From contig OZ255710.1 in the NCBI GenBank assembly GCA_965277105.1, forward strand, positions 1,240,001 to 1,304,000: a stretch of DNA of 64,000 nt, given 5' to 3'. The first letter of the stretch is position 1; each line of letters opens with the position of its first letter. This document shows, piece by piece, positions 63,005 through 64,000 of the stretch. The notes beneath the pieces were generated by a model. The model was not told where the DNA came from, did not search any database, and was given only the letters and a program-made list of their open reading frames with translations. The DNA comes from CAXSBA01 sp965277105. GTDB lineage: Bacteria; Spirochaetota; UBA12135; COTS27; CAXSBA01. Position numbers and translations under genes: made by a program.

Positions 63005-63787
63005 ATGAAAATTATTAAAAAGTTGACGATGATTGCTTTTTTGTCGTTGGTAACTTTTGCATCGAGTAACACTATTAGAATTGCAGTGGAAGGGGCTTAC
63101 CCTCCTTTTAGCCAAACTGAAAAAGATGGTTCTGTTACTGGTTTTGATATTGATATTGCTAATGCCCTATGCGAGAGTATGAAGGCAGAATGTGAATTAG
63201 TCACTCAAGAATGGGACGGGATGATCCCCGGATTACTAGCGAGAAAATACGATGCAATTGTTGCTTCTATGTCAATAACCGCTGAGCGAAAAAAAAGGGT
63301 TAATTTTACTGACAAGTATTACTCTGACGCTGCTGTTTTTGCTGGAAAAAAAAATCAAGACATTGATATTTCTAAAAGCTTGAGTCGTAACAAAAAAACT
63401 TTAAAAGGCCTTAAAATCGGTGTCCAACAAGGGACCGTATCGGACAATTTTGTTTCTGATAACTTTGAAAAAGTTGCTGAAGTAAGAAGATATGGCAAGC
63501 AAACCGAAGCCAACCTTGACCTAACCGCAGGAAGATTAGACTTAATCATGGCCGATAGCATTACCATTAAAAACTTTTTAGAAAGCGAAGATGGACAAGA
63601 CTATGAAATCAAAGGCCCTGCTTTTGCTAATAAAAAATGGTTTGGTGACGGAATTGGGATTGCTATTAGAAAGCAAGATAAAAAATTGTTAAAAGACTTC
63701 AACCGAGCAATAAAAGCTATTCGCAAAAATGGAGCTTATAAAGAAATCAATGATAGTTATTTTGATTTCGATATTTATGGGAATTAA
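63005..63787 (+). CDS. polar amino acid ABC transporter substrate-binding protein
   Basis: 260 residues of the family 3 binding proteins (HisJ/ArgT/GlnH type). A signal peptide (KKLTMIAFLSLVTFASS) precedes RIAVEGAYPPFSQTEKDGSV, the standard first strand, then GFDIDIANALCESM, WDGMIPGLLARKYDAIVASM and the TAERKKRVNFTDKYY loop. Basic or polar amino acids are the usual ligands. It would deliver them to the permease that begins at 63850. Confidence 0.92.
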   Translation: MKIIKKLTMIAFLSLVTFASSNTIRIAVEGAYPPFSQTEKDGSVTGFDIDIANALCESMKAECELVTQEWDGMIPGLLARKYDAIVASMSITAERKKRVNFTDKYYSDAAVFAGKKNQDIDISKSLSRNKKTLKGLKIGVQQGTVSDNFVSDNFEKVAEVRRYGKQTEANLDLTAGRLDLIMADSITIKNFLESEDGQDYEIKGPAFANKKWFGDGIGIAIRKQDKKLLKDFNRAIKAIRKNGAYKEINDSYFDFDIYGN

Positions 63788-63811
63788 TTTTAACGATTAA
63801 TGTAATCTTAC

Positions 63812-63895
63812 AAGTGAGAATAGTTTCTGCTTAGAAGTAACACTAAGAAATGCTAGAGTATTCCTTAGAAGTATTAAAAGGAACTATTCTCACTT
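63812..63895. repeat. 14-bp inverted repeat enclosing the start codon of the permease gene
   Basis: AAGTGAGAATAGTT (63812-63825) and AACTATTCTCACTT (63882-63895) are perfect complements, 56 bases apart. The loop contains the permease ATG, and CTTAGAAGTA is directly repeated inside it (63830 and 63865). The RNA could fold into one large hairpin that buries the start region. Confidence 0.6.
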
Positions 63896-64000
63896 TACAA
63901 GTTTTTTTTCTCTCTTTAATCATCTCCGTTTTATTAGGACTAATAACTGCTTTTTTAAAGTTATCCAAAAACAAAATCTTTAAACTCTTCGCCCAAACTT
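63850..64000 (+). CDS. polar amino acid ABC transporter permease (N-terminal part, runs off the right edge)
   Basis: From ATG 63850 the frame is open to the window end for 50 residues: MLEYSLEVLKGTILTLQVFF, then a long hydrophobic helix and a basic loop (KLSKNKIFKLFA). This is the start of HisM/GlnP-type permeases, where GTILTLQV is the conserved first-helix motif. It follows the binding protein gene by 62 bases and is probably in its operon. No ribosome site is visible in front of ATG. Confidence 0.82.
   Translation, partial: MLEYSLEVLKGTILTLQVFFLSLIISVLLGLITAFLKLSKNKIFKLFAQT

Noticed and set aside
1..64000. tRNA genes, CRISPR arrays and intact insertion sequences
   Set aside because: A visual scan found no cloverleaf with a GTTCGAAT-type arm, no regularly spaced repeats and no complete transposase; weak cases could be missed without a program.

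Overview
The window is an AT-rich chromosomal segment of a flagellated, Gram-negative-type bacterium, most likely a member of the Spirochaetota. The best evidence is the hook protein: the FlgE N-terminus and the fliK-flgD-flgE order follow the spirochaete pattern. Supporting signs are 7TMR-DISM receptors joined to nucleotide cyclase domains, a PEGA-domain envelope protein and a relaxed lipobox (FFSC) on LivK. Unlike Borrelia or Treponema pallidum, this organism makes aromatic amino acids (aroA-aroK fusion, aroC, trpC, trpF) and tetrapyrrole intermediates (cobA, hemD). The genus cannot be named from the sequence alone.

Layout. 1-2.3 kb: 5' part of alr and a type III Mod methyltransferase with no Res beside it. 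2.4-4.6 kb: cysS and rlmB. 4.7-7.7 kb: a very AT-rich restriction-modification island (C5 methyltransferase, amino-methyltransferase, HNH nuclease). 7.8-11.8 kb: an unknown protein, then flgE, flgD and fliK. 11.9-17.5 kb: a branched-chain amino acid ABC importer (livKHMGF) with an AzlC-type permease coupled to its end. 17.8-21.9 kb: two adjacent 7TM nucleotide cyclases. 21.9-28.5 kb: a short-chain dehydrogenase, a SurA-like protein, lepA, the PEGA protein and ftsY. 28.5-34.2 kb: hemD, cobA, gcvH, an unknown exported protein, map and a multidomain cation/proton antiporter. 34.3-40.2 kb: an MFS transporter, fabD, trpC, trpF, dnaG and a small membrane protein. 40.2-43.7 kb: a dead lipoprotein gene, a CDGSH/glutamate-synthase-like oxidoreductase, a VOC protein, a GT11 glycosyltransferase and a possible transposase remnant. 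43.7-48.4 kb: a four-gene run (ATP-grasp, TPR, NeuB-like, SurA-like) that looks like nonulosonate metabolism. 48.4-54.7 kb: aroC, aroA-aroK, a solitary rpsF, an IolG-like dehydrogenase and an acyl-CoA synthetase. 54.8-62.8 kb: pgk, a beta-hydroxyacid dehydrogenase, and a complete alpha-glucoside uptake operon in the order binding protein, permease, permease, alpha-glucosidase, ATPase. 63-64 kb: the start of a polar amino acid ABC transporter.

The most striking observation is the cyclase pair at 17804-21869. Both proteins have the same architecture, but their catalytic sites are degenerate in exactly complementary ways. The first keeps the adenine-Lys, the Thr and the transition-state Asn/Arg, and has lost both metal-binding Asp. 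The second keeps both Asp and has lost Asn/Arg. This is the C1/C2 division of labour of mammalian membrane adenylate cyclases, so the two probably work only as a heterodimer. Other points worth attention are a cysteine-free FlgE that has Ser where spirochaetes carry the lysinoalanine cross-linking Cys, a LAGLIDADG-like motif in the HNH nuclease of the island, a perfect 19-bp palindrome in front of the alpha-glucoside operon, and promoters that abut the start codons of rpsF and fabD.

No tRNA, rRNA, CRISPR array or intact insertion sequence was recognised. TTG and GTG starts are common, and many genes are tightly packed or overlap.
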